The notes: a model not told the origin generated them from the letters alone. Positions 50,350-60,318 are shown, counted from the first letter of the stretch. The stretch: 64,000 nucleotides of DNA from Salinispora vitiensis (GCF_000378825.1 NZ_KB900388.1:1996501-2060500); one strand, 5' to 3'. Program-made: numbers and translations.

Positions 50350-51312
50350 CTACGCTGGCCCCGGGGAGAACGCCGCGACAGCATCGGCAAACGTGGGTGG
50401 GTCAGCCCCCCGCCGGCCGCAGGTGAGCGCGGCGACGGTGCTGGCCTGGTGCAGCCCCTGGCGCCACTGGTTCGGGGTGACGGCCGCGAGACGGGCACCG
50501 GGCTGGTCGCCGAGCGCACCGAAGTCCGCGAGGGCGGCGAGCAGGCCGCCGGTGAACGAATCGCCCGCACCGACGGTATCGACCACCTCACCCCGCCGGG
50601 CTGGCTGTCGGTACATCGCCCCGTCCGGTGCCAGCAGAAGACTGCCGGCAGCGCCGCGCGTCACCACCGCGCAGGCCACCCCGGCGGCCCGCCACTCGGC
50701 CATGACCTGCTCGATGGTGCGGTCCGGGTAGAGCCAGTCAAGGTCCTCCTCGCTCGCCTTGACCAGGTGCGCGGAGCGGACCTGTCGCTCCACCCGGCGC
50801 TGCTCCCCGACGCGGTCGGGGACGATGGTGGGACGCAGGTTGAGGTCGATCGAGAGGGTGAGCGCCCCGCGGTCCCGTTCCCGGGCGAAGAGATCTTCCA
50901 CCACCGCCGCACCCGGCGCCAGGGCCAGGGCCAGGGAGCCGGAGTGCAGGGCGGTAAGCCCGGTGTCTTCGAAGCTCGGTAGCTCGGCCGTGGTCCACTG
51001 CCAGTCGGCGGTCCCGGTCAGGTAGCACTGGTAGGTGGCCTGGCCGGAGTCGTCGAGCGTGGCGACCACCAGTGAGGTTGACTCGACCGCGGAAACCGCC
51101 CAGGTCAGATCGACTCCGTTGGCGTGCAGGTGGTCCCGGATCCGCTGGCCGAAGCCGTCGCTACCGAGCCGGGCGAGCAGCCGGACCGGCTGCTCGAGCC
51201 GGGCCAGGGTGAGTGCGACATTGGCCGGTGAGCCGCCGGGTACGGCTCGGTAGCTCCCGGCCGTGTCCTCGGCGACCAGGTCGACCAGCGCCTCACCAAC
51301 AACCGCGATCAC
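50350..51312 (-). CDS. PfkB-family sugar kinase, probable fructokinase
   Basis: Ribokinase-fold kinase of 320 residues. N-terminal VIAVVGEALVDLV and GGSPANVALTLARL (sugar-binding Gly-Gly motif) and the C-terminal PfkB signature DTVGAGDSFTGG with catalytic Asp251. The start GTG overlaps the stop of the isomerase gene (GTGA), so the two are coupled. With an AGE-type isomerase making fructose, this should yield fructose 6-phosphate; substrate specificity is inferred, not read from residues. Confidence 0.88.
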   Translation of the reverse strand: MIAVVGEALVDLVAEDTAGSYRAVPGGSPANVALTLARLEQPVRLLARLGSDGFGQRIRDHLHANGVDLTWAVSAVESTSLVVATLDDSGQATYQCYLTGTADWQWTTAELPSFEDTGLTALHSGSLALALAPGAAVVEDLFARERDRGALTLSIDLNLRPTIVPDRVGEQRRVERQVRSAHLVKASEEDLDWLYPDRTIEQVMAEWRAAGVACAVVTRGAAGSLLLAPDGAMYRQPARRGEVVDTVGAGDSFTGGLLAALADFGALGDQPGARLAAVTPNQWRQGLHQASTVAALTCGRRGADPPTFADAVAAFSPGPA

Positions 51313-52586
51313 CGGTCTACCTCCACCTGATCGGTCCCCATCGGGTCGAACAGACCCGCGAGGCTGGGCTTTATCGGGGCCTGGGACAGCAGGACAGCCT
51401 GGTACGCGTGGTAAACGTCGGGACGGCCGTGCCAGACCTGGTTCGCCGGCTGGTTCAGCTCGTCCAGCTCGTGGTGCCACTCTCCGGTCTTCGCATCAAT
51501 GAGATGGCGTACGGCGTAGTCCCAGAAGGTCTGGTACCAGTGCTCGTAGTAGTGGTCGCCGGTGCGCCGCCAGAGGGTCGCCGCCGACCCGATCGCCTCG
51601 GCCAGCACCCAGTGCATCCGGGACCGAACCACCGGCCGGTCCGACCAGTCGAGGGTGTAGACAAATCCGTCCGTCCCATCAACCGACCAGCCCCGGGTGA
51701 CCGCCGCGGTGAAGAGCGCGCGCGCGTCTTCGAGCAGCCAGTGCGGTGGTGCGACGAGCGCGGTCTCGAGGTGTAGCAGCAGTCGCGCCCACTCCAGCCA
51801 GTGGCCCACCGTGGACCCGTACGGCCGGAAGGGGTCCGCGGGCTGGTCCAGGTTGTAGTCCAGCTGCGGTTCCCAGTCGGCGGTGAAGTGCTCGGGCAGC
51901 CGCCAGTCGTGTCGGGCGGCCACCCCGTGCACCAGGTGCTCGCAGATCGCCAGCGCGCGTTGCGCCCAGCGGCGGTCCCCGGTGACCTCCCCGACGGCCA
52001 GGAACGCCTCGACCATGTGCATGCTGCTGTTCGCACCCCGGTAGGGCTCCAGCTCGGAGAAGTCCCGGCTCCACGACTCCCGGGTCCGACCGGCGGTCTC
52101 GTCCCAGAACCGCTCGCCCACCACCGCGATCGCCTCGGCCAGGAGCTGGTCGGCGCCGGGCCGGCCGGCGCGGGTCGCGCTGCTCGCGGCGAGCAGGACA
52201 AAGGCGTGCTCGTACGCGGACTTCCGGTCCGTGACCGGTTCCCCGCCCAATTCCACGGCGCTGAACCAACCGCCGTGCCGCGCGTCCCGCAGGGTACTGC
52301 GCAGCGTGGCGACGCCGTGGTCGACCGCGTCGGCGGTGTCCGGGGTCTGTTGTAGGTGTGCCAGGGCGAAGACGTGGGTCATCCGACAGGCGATCCAGGT
52401 GTGCAGCGGCTGGCGCGGGTCAGGTTCGCCATGCTCGCCCAACCACCAGAACCCTCCCTCGGGCCGAACCGAGGCGCGCGCGGCGCGCAGCAGCGCGGCG
52501 CGCTGGTTGGCGAGGAGCTGCTGATGGGCGGGGTCCGGGGCCGGGCCGGTTAGCGTCGGCCCCCGGCCGGAGAGATGTTCGGTCAT
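51309..52586 (-). CDS. AGE-family epimerase/isomerase, probable mannose isomerase
   Basis: N-acylglucosamine 2-epimerase (AGE) fold, an (alpha/alpha)6 barrel of 425 residues. Family sequence is visible in FWWLGEHGEPDP, TWIACRMTHVFALAHL, AYEHAFVLLAASSA, ANSSMHMVEAFLAVGE and HWLEWARLLLHLE; His residues in the last two are the usual catalytic pair positions. In bacteria with this context the enzyme interconverts mannose and fructose rather than N-acylglucosamine. The operon has no phosphomannose isomerase, which supports this. ATG starts two bases after the permease stop. Confidence 0.87.
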   Translation of the reverse strand: MTEHLSGRGPTLTGPAPDPAHQQLLANQRAALLRAARASVRPEGGFWWLGEHGEPDPRQPLHTWIACRMTHVFALAHLQQTPDTADAVDHGVATLRSTLRDARHGGWFSAVELGGEPVTDRKSAYEHAFVLLAASSATRAGRPGADQLLAEAIAVVGERFWDETAGRTRESWSRDFSELEPYRGANSSMHMVEAFLAVGEVTGDRRWAQRALAICEHLVHGVAARHDWRLPEHFTADWEPQLDYNLDQPADPFRPYGSTVGHWLEWARLLLHLETALVAPPHWLLEDARALFTAAVTRGWSVDGTDGFVYTLDWSDRPVVRSRMHWVLAEAIGSAATLWRRTGDHYYEHWYQTFWDYAVRHLIDAKTGEWHHELDELNQPANQVWHGRPDVYHAYQAVLLSQAPIKPSLAGLFDPMGTDQVEVDR

Positions 52587-52587
52587 G

Positions 52588-53481
52588 TCAGCTCTTCACC
52601 GATCCTGCCATCAGGCCACCGATAAACCAGCGACCCAGGAATACATAGACAACCAGAGTGGGCAGCGAGGTGATCAGCGCCCCGGCCATCGAGGCCGCGT
52701 AGTCGGGGGACTGAGCTCCCGCGAGTGCATTGAGCGCGATCGTGATCGGCCCGTTACGGGTGTTGGAGAGGAAGATCGCAAACAGGTAGTCGTTCCACGC
52801 CGAGGTGAACTGCCAGATCACGGCGACCACGAAGCCCGGAATGGACACCGGCAGGATGATCGACCGGAAGGTACGGATGAGGCCCGCACCGTCGACCCAC
52901 GCGGCTTCGACCATCTCCACCGGCACCGTGGTGGCGTAGTAGTTACGGAAGATGAGCGTGCAGATCGGGATGCCGTAGACGCAGTGCACGAAGATCAACG
53001 TCGGAATACCCGGCGCGATACCGAGGGTGCTGACCACATCCCGCAGCGGGATCATCACCGCCTGGTAGGGGATGAACATCCCGAACAGGATCAGGGTGAA
53101 CACGACGTCCGCACCGGGAAACCGCCACCGGGACAGGACGAAGCCGTTCGCCGCACCGAGCAGCGAAGAGATCAACGCGACCGGAACGGCGAGCTGGAAG
53201 GTCCGGACGAACGACGGGCCCAGGGCCTCCCACGCCTTGGCCCACGATTCGGTGCTCCACTGCTCGGGCAGATTCCACTGCCCGTTCACGCCGATATCAG
53301 AGCCCGACTTGAAGCTGGTCACGACGAGGACGTACGCCGGCATCAGCACGATGAGCAGGAAGAGCAGCAGCACGCCGTACCGGAGGGTGCGCCCGACTAC
53401 GCCGGCGGCGGGACGGCGACGCGGTGGGGGCGGCGCCGCGACGGCCGGTGGGGACGTCCGCTGAGTGGTTGTGGTGGTCAC
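52588..53481 (-). CDS. Carbohydrate ABC transporter permease (MalG-type)
   Basis: Inner membrane component of a sugar ABC importer, 297 residues with six helices. The EAA loop that contacts the ATPase is EMVEAAWVDGAGLIRTFRSI. A proline-rich N-terminal tail precedes the first helix. The GTG start overlaps the stop of the preceding permease. No ATPase gene is in the locus, so a shared MsiK-type ATPase elsewhere is expected. Confidence 0.92.
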   Translation of the reverse strand: MTTTTTQRTSPPAVAAPPPPRRRPAAGVVGRTLRYGVLLLFLLIVLMPAYVLVVTSFKSGSDIGVNGQWNLPEQWSTESWAKAWEALGPSFVRTFQLAVPVALISSLLGAANGFVLSRWRFPGADVVFTLILFGMFIPYQAVMIPLRDVVSTLGIAPGIPTLIFVHCVYGIPICTLIFRNYYATTVPVEMVEAAWVDGAGLIRTFRSIILPVSIPGFVVAVIWQFTSAWNDYLFAIFLSNTRNGPITIALNALAGAQSPDYAASMAGALITSLPTLVVYVFLGRWFIGGLMAGSVKS

Positions 53482-54374
53482 GAACGTCGCTCCGTTCTCA
53501 TCGTCTGCACCAGGTAGGGCACGATGACCAGCGCGACCAGCAGCAACAGAATCACCGAGATCGCCGAGGCCTTGGCGTAGTCACTGGTCAACAGGGTCTG
53601 CCAGACGTAGACGGCCGGCACCTCGGTCAACCACTGGGCGCCGGAGACAGACATGATCAGGTCGAACATCTTCATGGACATGTGTCCGACGATGATCAAG
53701 GCGGAGAGTGCCACCGGGGTCAGCTGCGGAAAGAGAACCCGCCGGTAGAGCTGGAAGGTGCTGGCCCCGTCGACCGCGGCCGCCTCGCGTAGCTCCGCCG
53801 GGATACCGCGGAACCCAGCGAGGAACAGCGCCATGACGTAGCCGGAGAGCTGCCAGACCGCCGGGACCGCCATGGCGACCATGCCCCATTCCGGGTCGGT
53901 CCACCAAGGGTTTTGCAGGAAGTCAAGATTCAGCTGCCCGAAGATCGCGTTCAGACCGCCAGCGTCGTCGCCCTGCCCGGAGTTCATCAGCCAGCGCCAG
54001 ACCACACCGGAGGCGACGAACGAGACGGCCATGGGGAACAGGTAGACCGTCCGGAACAGCCCCTCTGCCCGTACCCCGCGCTCCAGGAGGAACGCCCAGA
54101 GCAGGCCCAACAGCATCGTGCCGAGCAGGAAGACGACGGTAAAAATCAGCAGATTCCGTAGGGAGTGCAGGAACCGGCCATTGATGTCGTTGGTGAACAG
54201 ATCGACATAGTTACTCAGTCCGACGAATCCGTCCGACTCAGCGGCAGTGTGCCGATCGGACATCGATACCTTTATCGTCCAACCAATGAGGCCGTAGACG
54301 AAGACTCCAAGCAGGAGTAACGAAGGGGATATCAGCAGAAGGCCGGGTCCCCATCGCCGGACGCGAGTAAGCAT
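53478..54374 (-). CDS. Carbohydrate ABC transporter permease (MalF-type)
   Basis: Partner permease of 298 residues with six helices. The EAA loop reads ELREAAAVDGASTFQLYRRV. ATG 54374 is chosen; the upstream frame to 54431 has no family similarity. Lies 105 nt downstream of the binding-protein gene, a gap often used to give higher binding-protein levels. Confidence 0.92.
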   Translation of the reverse strand: MLTRVRRWGPGLLLISPSLLLLGVFVYGLIGWTIKVSMSDRHTAAESDGFVGLSNYVDLFTNDINGRFLHSLRNLLIFTVVFLLGTMLLGLLWAFLLERGVRAEGLFRTVYLFPMAVSFVASGVVWRWLMNSGQGDDAGGLNAIFGQLNLDFLQNPWWTDPEWGMVAMAVPAVWQLSGYVMALFLAGFRGIPAELREAAAVDGASTFQLYRRVLFPQLTPVALSALIIVGHMSMKMFDLIMSVSGAQWLTEVPAVYVWQTLLTSDYAKASAISVILLLLVALVIVPYLVQTMRTERRS

Positions 54375-54479
54375 GGCAGATTCCTGGGTGGGTTCGGACG
54401 GACGAGGGTCAACCGGGACCGGTAACCGCACGACCGCGCGAGAGCGCCAGCCGTGCGGTTACCGGAACTGCGAGCCGTT

Positions 54480-55730
54480 CTAGTTCTTGCCGAGCGCGGC
54501 GGCGGCGGACATCGCCTGCTGCAGCCCCGCCAGATCCTGGTCGCTGGAGAACTTGCCGATCGCGGAGTTCGCCGCCTCGATGGCGCCCTGCGAGCAGGCG
54601 GCACCGTGGGCGCAGGACGGGACCTGCGTGCCGGTCTTCCAGTCCTGGATGGCCGACTGCTGGTAGGCGGGGTAGTCGGCCTCGTTGACATCGGTACGGG
54701 CGGGGATCGAGCCCTTCTTGATGTTGAACGCCTGCTGCCCCTCGGCGCTGCCGACCGTCTTCAGCCAGCACTTGGTGCCCTCGGGGTTGTTCGCCCCCTG
54801 CGGCAACACGAAGGAGTCGGCCAGCCACTGGAAGGTGCCCCCGTTACCCGGGAACGCGAGGTGGCCGAAGTCGGTGAAGCCCTTGGTCTCGAAGTCGCTC
54901 GGCGCCCAGTCCCCCATCAGGAAGAAGCCGGCCTTGCCGTCCATCAGGAGCTTGCCGGCGTCGGTCCAGTCGTAGGTGTCCCGGTCCGTGTTGGTGTAGC
55001 TGAGCAGCCGGCTGTAGTTCTCCAGACCCTGGGTGACCTCGGGGCTGTTCCAGTCGGTCGCACCGGTCCAGAGGCCGGTGAAGCTCTCCGGGCCGAGGTC
55101 ACTGATCAGGGCCGCCTCCAGCAGCATCAGCTGGGACCAGTCCTTGCCGATCGCGAGGGGCGCGCTGACGCCCGCGGCTTTCAACGTGTCGAGCGCGGTG
55201 AAGAGCTCGGCCAGCGTCGTCGGCTCGGCCGTGATACCGGCATCGGCCAGGACCGACTTGTTCGTCCAGAGCACGTTCGAGCGGTGGATGTTCACCGGAA
55301 CCGAGTAGACCTTGCCGTCCACGCTGAGGTTGTCCATCAGGCCCGGCGGCAGCGCCTCGGTTAGGCCCCACTCCTCGTACAGGGCGCTGAGATCCTCGAT
55401 CTGACCGGCCGCGATGTAGTCCGACAGCTCGGTACCGGCGTGGGCCTGGAAGGTGTCCGGCGCATCGCCCTGCTGGAGCCGGGAGGCCAACACCTGCTTG
55501 GCGTTCGAACCGGCGCCGCCGGCCACCGCCCCGTTCACGAATGAGTAGTCGCACTGCTCGTCGAAGGCAGCGACCAGACCGTCGAGGCCGGCTTTCTCGC
55601 CTCCGTCAGCCCACCAGGTGAAGACCTCCACCTCCTGGTCGGCCCCGCTGTCGGCACCACCGCAAGCGGCGGGCGACAGCAACGCGAGCGCCCCAACCGC
55701 GGCGACGGCCGCCCTACGCATCCTGCCCAT
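54480..55730 (-). CDS. Sugar ABC transporter substrate-binding lipoprotein (glucose/mannose type)
   Basis: Secreted solute-binding lipoprotein, 416 residues, cluster B type. Signal with lipobox SPAAC (LLSPAACGG). The mature N-terminus VEVFTWWADGGEKAGLDGLV and TGGAGxNAKxVLxxRLQQGDxPDTFQxHAG-like pattern resemble GtsA-type glucose/mannose-binding proteins, so a monosaccharide substrate is likely. ATG 55730 has GGGAGGAAG upstream. A LacI-type palindrome is 20-31 bp before the start. First gene of the transporter-isomerase-kinase operon. Confidence 0.92.
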   Translation of the reverse strand: MGRMRRAAVAAVGALALLSPAACGGADSGADQEVEVFTWWADGGEKAGLDGLVAAFDEQCDYSFVNGAVAGGAGSNAKQVLASRLQQGDAPDTFQAHAGTELSDYIAAGQIEDLSALYEEWGLTEALPPGLMDNLSVDGKVYSVPVNIHRSNVLWTNKSVLADAGITAEPTTLAELFTALDTLKAAGVSAPLAIGKDWSQLMLLEAALISDLGPESFTGLWTGATDWNSPEVTQGLENYSRLLSYTNTDRDTYDWTDAGKLLMDGKAGFFLMGDWAPSDFETKGFTDFGHLAFPGNGGTFQWLADSFVLPQGANNPEGTKCWLKTVGSAEGQQAFNIKKGSIPARTDVNEADYPAYQQSAIQDWKTGTQVPSCAHGAACSQGAIEAANSAIGKFSSDQDLAGLQQAMSAAAALGKN

Positions 55731-55749
55731 GCTTCCTCCCGCTACGGGT

Positions 55750-55761
55750 GACATCGTTGTC
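55750..55761. promoter_or_regulatory. LacI-type operator before the sugar ABC operon
   Basis: GACATCGTTGTC, symmetric at five of six base pairs and a one-base variant of the GH92 operator. It lies 20 bp upstream of the binding-protein start on the minus strand. A promoter with TTGACG, 17-bp spacer and AAGTGT is just upstream of it (about 55771-55799), so binding would block transcription. Confidence 0.75.
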
Positions 55762-55944
55762 TGAGGGCCACAACACTTTCGCTGCGGCCAGCCCTCGTCA
55801 ACATCGACCCAGCTACGAAAAAGTAACGATGACATCACGAGGCGACCCGCCAAAAACCACTTAACTCCCCTATTGCCGCCACCCTGGCCCGGCGATCATG
55901 AATTGCGCCAACCGAGTCGCACCCGAGACGGTCACCAACCTATT

Positions 55945-55956
55945 GACAACGTTGTC
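55945..55956. promoter_or_regulatory. LacI-type operator before the GH92 gene
   Basis: Perfect 12-bp palindrome GACAACGTTGTC with the CG centre typical of LacI operators. It overlaps a consensus -35 hexamer TTGACA (55943-55948) and lies about 70 bp before the GH92 start. Confidence 0.78.
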
Positions 55957-56026
55957 TACGGCCGACACGCTTTCTCCGACCCTCAAGCGTGACCCCCGCA
56001 CGCTTGACGACCCCCTGGAGGATCAC

Positions 56027-59000
56027 GTGGGCAGACACCGGAGGGCGATCGCCACCGTGCTCGCGGTTGGCCTGGCAATACCGGGCACCCAACTGCCAGC
56101 AGCGGCGGCACCGTCGCTCGACACCGACTTCTTCTCCTCGTTCGATTCCGACGATTCGCAGCCGACGTGGACCAACACCGTGGAAACCGACGCAGCCGGA
56201 AAACCCAAGATGTCCGGCGTAACCGGGAATCCAGATTCCGGCGGAATCCCCGGCAACATCAATGACACGATTGCCGAGGTAACCGCCAACGGCGACAACC
56301 CGCCCAACGAAACCGTCCGGCGGGTCATCGACAATGACGCGTCCACCAAGTGGCTGGTCTTCGAGCCCACCGGCTGGGTACAGGCCCAGCTCGAGACGCC
56401 GGCGACGGTGGTGCACTACGCGCTCACCGCCGCCAACGACGTACCGGAGCGGGACCCGCAGGACTGGGAGCTACAGGGGTCGACCGACGGCGACACCTGG
56501 GTCACCCTCGACGCCCAGACCGGGCAGGACTTCCCCGAACGATTCCAGACCAAGGAGTACCGGTTCAACAACGACACCGAGTACTCGCACTACCGCCTAG
56601 ACATCACGGCCAACCACGGCGCAGACATCGTCCAGCTGGCGGATCTCCAGCTCTCCAACGGCGACACCACCCCAAAGCCGCCGACCCCGATGTACAGCGT
56701 CGTTGACAACGGACCCGCGGGAAGCCCCACCGCCAAGGCCAACGCTGGCTGGAGCGGCGAACACGCGCTGCGTTACTCGGGGGGACAGACCGTTGACGGA
56801 CGCGGCTACGCCTACAACAAGATCTTCGATGTTGCCATCGACGTCACCCCGACAAGCGAACTGTCGTACCTGATCTTCCCCGAGCTGACCCAGGGCGATC
56901 TCGACTATCCGAGCACCTACGCCGCGGTCGACCTGGCCTTCGACGACGGCACCTACCTCAGCGACCTGAACCCGGTTGACCAGTACGGCTTCGGTCTACA
57001 CCCGTCGAAGCAGGGGACCACCAAGTCGCTCTACGCCGACCAGTGGAACAGCAAACGATCGTCGCTCGGTGAGGTGGCCGCGGGGAAGCGGATCGATCGG
57101 ATTCTGATCGGGTACGACAGCAGCATCGGCCCCGCCACCTTCCGGGGCTGGGTGGACGACATCCGCGTGACCGGGAGCCCCGAGCGCCCCGCCTACGACC
57201 GGCTCTCCGACTACGCGTTGACCACCCGCGGGACGAACTCCACCGGTGACTTCTCCCGGGGGAACACCTTCCCGGCGACCGCGGTGCCGCACGGCTTCAA
57301 CTTCTGGACGCCGATGACCGACGCCGGCTCGAACAGCTGGGTCTACCAATACCAGCGGGACAACAACGCGGACAACCGGCCGACGATCCAGGCGTTCACC
57401 GCCAGCCACGAGCCCAGCCCGTGGATCGGTGACCGGCAGACCTTCCAGATCATGCCCGCGGCAAGCAGCGACAAACCGAACGCCAACAGAACCGCGCGGG
57501 CACTGGCCTTCCACCATGACAACGAGACCGCCAGGCCCCACTACTACGGCGTGACCTTCGACAACGGACTCAAGACGGAGATCACTCCCACCGACCACGC
57601 GGCGATGTTCCGATTCACCTTCACCGGGGACCGCGGCAACCTGATCTTCGACAACCTCAACAACCAGGGCGGCCTGAACCTCAACCCCGACGGAACCGTG
57701 ACCGGCTACTCCGACACCCGGCTGGGCAGCGGCGCCACCCGGATGTTCGTCTACGGCACGGTGGACCACCCCGTCGTCGCCCACGGCGGGCTGACCGGTG
57801 GCGGTGGCGACGACGTGACCGGCTACCTGGCCTTCGACACCTCAACGTCGAAGGTCGTAACACTCCGGATCGCCACCTCGCTGATCTCCCTCGACCAGGC
57901 TCGGAAAAACCTGGCGCTGGAGATCGCTGAGGACGACACCTTCGACACCGTCCGCGCCCGGGCCCAGGACCTCTGGGATGACAAGCTCGAGGTCATCGAG
58001 GTCGAAGGTGCCACCGACGAGCAACTCGTGACCCTGTATTCCAACCTCTACCGGCTCTTCCTCTACCCAAACTCCGCACATGAGAACGTCGGAACGGCAA
58101 CCGCCCCGGTGTGGAAGCACGCGGTGCAGTCGTCCACCTCGAGCACCCTGCCACCGGGGACCACACCCACCGAGACCGGCGCGGACGTGGTAGCGGGAAA
58201 GGTGTACGTCAACAACGGCTTCTGGGACACCTACCGCACCGCCTGGCCGGCGTACGCGCTGTTCAGCCCCACCACCGCCGGTGAGCTCGTTGACGGCTTC
58301 GTCCAGCAGTACCGGGACGGTGGTTGGGTGTCGCGGTGGTCGGCTCCCGGCTACCGGAACCTGATGACCGGCACCAGCTCGGACGTCTCGTTCGCCGACG
58401 CGTACGTCAAGGGGGTACGCAACTTCGACGTCCGGGCCGCGTACGACGCGGCGGTGCGCAACGCCACCGTCGTGCCACCCGGGAACGCCAACAACAGCAG
58501 CGTCGGCCGGAAGGGCCTACCGGAGTCGATCTTCCACGGATACACCTCGACCGCGGTCTCCGAAGGCGTCTCCTGGGGGCTGGAGGGCTACATCAACGAC
58601 TTCGGCATCGCGAACATGGCCGCCGAGCTGGCCGAGGACCCGGAGACCCCGGAAGCCGACCGGTCCCGCTACCGGGAGGAGGCGGAGTATTTCCGCAGCC
58701 GCGCACTCAACTACGTGCACACCTTCGACCCGGCGATCGAGTTCTTCCAGGGGCGCGACGCGTCCGGGCAGTGGAAGTCGACGCCAGAAACGTACGAGCC
58801 GCACGTGTGGGGGCACGAGCACGACTACACCGAGACCAACGGGTGGAACTTCGCCTTCCACGTCCCGCACGACGGCGAAGGCCTCGCCAGCCTGTACGGG
58901 GGGCGGGAGGCGCTGGCCGAGAAGCTGGACGAATTCTTTGCCACGCCGGAGACGGGGACCTTCCCCGGCTCGTACGGCCGGATCATCCACGAGATGCGGG

Positions 59001-60310
59001 AGGCCCGGGACGTCCGGATGGGCATGTGGGGCTTCAGTAACCAGGTGTCGCACCACATTCCCTGGATGTACAACTACGCCGGCCAGCCGGCAAAGACGCA
59101 GAAGATCGTACGAGAGGTGCTGTCCCGGCTGTACATCGGCAGTGAGATCGGCCAGGGGTACGCCGGCGACGAGGACAACGGCGAGACCTCGGCGTGGTAC
59201 CTGTTCAGCGCGCTGGGCTTCTACCCGCTCCAGGTGGGTAGCGAGAACTACGTGATCGGCTCACCGCTGTTCACGAAGGCCACCGTGCACCTAGACAACG
59301 GTAAGAAGATCGTCGTCAACGCGCCGAACAACAGCGCCGACAACGTCTACGTACAGGGCCTCAAGGTCAACGGGAAGCCGTACCACCAGACCTCGATCTC
59401 ACACGAGGTGTTGGCCGGTGGCGCGGTGCTGGACTTCAGCATGGGCTCGCAACCGTCTTCCTGGGGCAGCGGCGAAGCGGACCTCCCCCCGTCCCTCACT
59501 CCCTCCGGTGCGACCCCCCGACCAATGTCCGACATCGCGGTGACCGGCGGTCCCGCGGCGCTGGCCGACAACACCTCCACCACCTCGGCTTCGGTGGCGG
59601 CGCCGGTGCAGTGGGCGGTAGCGGGTGCCCCGGAGCGGGTCACGCACTACACCCTCACGTCGGGGCCGGACACCGGGACCGACCCGGTGGGCTGGCAGCT
59701 GCAGGGCTCCTACGACGGAGACACCTGGACCACCATCGACAGTCGTGTCGCTGAGGAGTTCACCTGGCGACTGCAGACCCGGTCCTTCGCCGTAGACCGA
59801 CCCGGGCGGTACCTGCACTACCGGCTCACGCCCGAGAGCGGTGACTCCGTCCCCGTCCTCGCCGAGGTCGAGTTACTCGCCACGCCCTCCCCCTCGTGTA
59901 CGAAGACGGTGAACGGCACCATCACGGGGCCGCTGAAGGTCGACTCCGGGGTGACGTGCCTGTCCGAGGCGACTGTCAACGGGCCGGTGACGGTGCGATC
60001 CGGTGCCGCGCTCCACGCGGTTGCCTCGACCATCTCCGGTCCAATCGCCGCCAACGGGGCCGAGGCGGTGGTGCTCCGAGAGGTCCAGCTCGGAGGGGCG
60101 CTGGCGGTGTCCCAGGTGACCGGCGAGGTGAGCATCGAACGCACCACCGTCGGCGGATCGGCGGTCCTGACGCAGAACCAGGCGCCGGTGATCGCGGCGG
60201 CGTCGGTGGGCGGACCCCTGTCCTGCTCCCGCAACACCGTCGCGCCCACGGACAACGGGGTGCCGAACTCGGTGCGGGGACCTACCTCCGGGCAGTGTGG
60301 GGACCTGTAA
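56027..60310 (+). CDS. Secreted GH92 family alpha-mannosidase, multidomain
   Basis: Large extracellular exo-alpha-mannosidase of 1427 residues. Signal peptide 1 to about 30 (cut near PAAAAP), discoidin-like domain (about 68-215), a second beta-sandwich (about 220-382), the GH92 catalytic unit (about 390-1150) with EPHVWGHEHDYTETNGWNF and GDEDNGETSAWYLFSALGFYP, which carry the acid/base and Ca2+ site residues, a second discoidin-like domain (about 1165-1285), and a C-terminal repeat region (about 1290-1427). The start GTG 56027 has CTGGAGGATC upstream. The family cuts alpha-mannosidic linkages of yeast mannan and N-glycans. The operator at 55945 ties it to the LacI regulon. Confidence 0.95.
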   Translation: MGRHRRAIATVLAVGLAIPGTQLPAAAAPSLDTDFFSSFDSDDSQPTWTNTVETDAAGKPKMSGVTGNPDSGGIPGNINDTIAEVTANGDNPPNETVRRVIDNDASTKWLVFEPTGWVQAQLETPATVVHYALTAANDVPERDPQDWELQGSTDGDTWVTLDAQTGQDFPERFQTKEYRFNNDTEYSHYRLDITANHGADIVQLADLQLSNGDTTPKPPTPMYSVVDNGPAGSPTAKANAGWSGEHALRYSGGQTVDGRGYAYNKIFDVAIDVTPTSELSYLIFPELTQGDLDYPSTYAAVDLAFDDGTYLSDLNPVDQYGFGLHPSKQGTTKSLYADQWNSKRSSLGEVAAGKRIDRILIGYDSSIGPATFRGWVDDIRVTGSPERPAYDRLSDYALTTRGTNSTGDFSRGNTFPATAVPHGFNFWTPMTDAGSNSWVYQYQRDNNADNRPTIQAFTASHEPSPWIGDRQTFQIMPAASSDKPNANRTARALAFHHDNETARPHYYGVTFDNGLKTEITPTDHAAMFRFTFTGDRGNLIFDNLNNQGGLNLNPDGTVTGYSDTRLGSGATRMFVYGTVDHPVVAHGGLTGGGGDDVTGYLAFDTSTSKVVTLRIATSLISLDQARKNLALEIAEDDTFDTVRARAQDLWDDKLEVIEVEGATDEQLVTLYSNLYRLFLYPNSAHENVGTATAPVWKHAVQSSTSSTLPPGTTPTETGADVVAGKVYVNNGFWDTYRTAWPAYALFSPTTAGELVDGFVQQYRDGGWVSRWSAPGYRNLMTGTSSDVSFADAYVKGVRNFDVRAAYDAAVRNATVVPPGNANNSSVGRKGLPESIFHGYTSTAVSEGVSWGLEGYINDFGIANMAAELAEDPETPEADRSRYREEAEYFRSRALNYVHTFDPAIEFFQGRDASGQWKSTPETYEPHVWGHEHDYTETNGWNFAFHVPHDGEGLASLYGGREALAEKLDEFFATPETGTFPGSYGRIIHEMREARDVRMGMWGFSNQVSHHIPWMYNYAGQPAKTQKIVREVLSRLYIGSEIGQGYAGDEDNGETSAWYLFSALGFYPLQVGSENYVIGSPLFTKATVHLDNGKKIVVNAPNNSADNVYVQGLKVNGKPYHQTSISHEVLAGGAVLDFSMGSQPSSWGSGEADLPPSLTPSGATPRPMSDIAVTGGPAALADNTSTTSASVAAPVQWAVAGAPERVTHYTLTSGPDTGTDPVGWQLQGSYDGDTWTTIDSRVAEEFTWRLQTRSFAVDRPGRYLHYRLTPESGDSVPVLAEVELLATPSPSCTKTVNGTITGPLKVDSGVTCLSEATVNGPVTVRSGAALHAVASTISGPIAANGAEAVVLREVQLGGALAVSQVTGEVSIERTTVGGSAVLTQNQAPVIAAASVGGPLSCSRNTVAPTDNGVPNSVRGPTSGQCGDL

Positions 60311-60318
60311 CGATTCCG

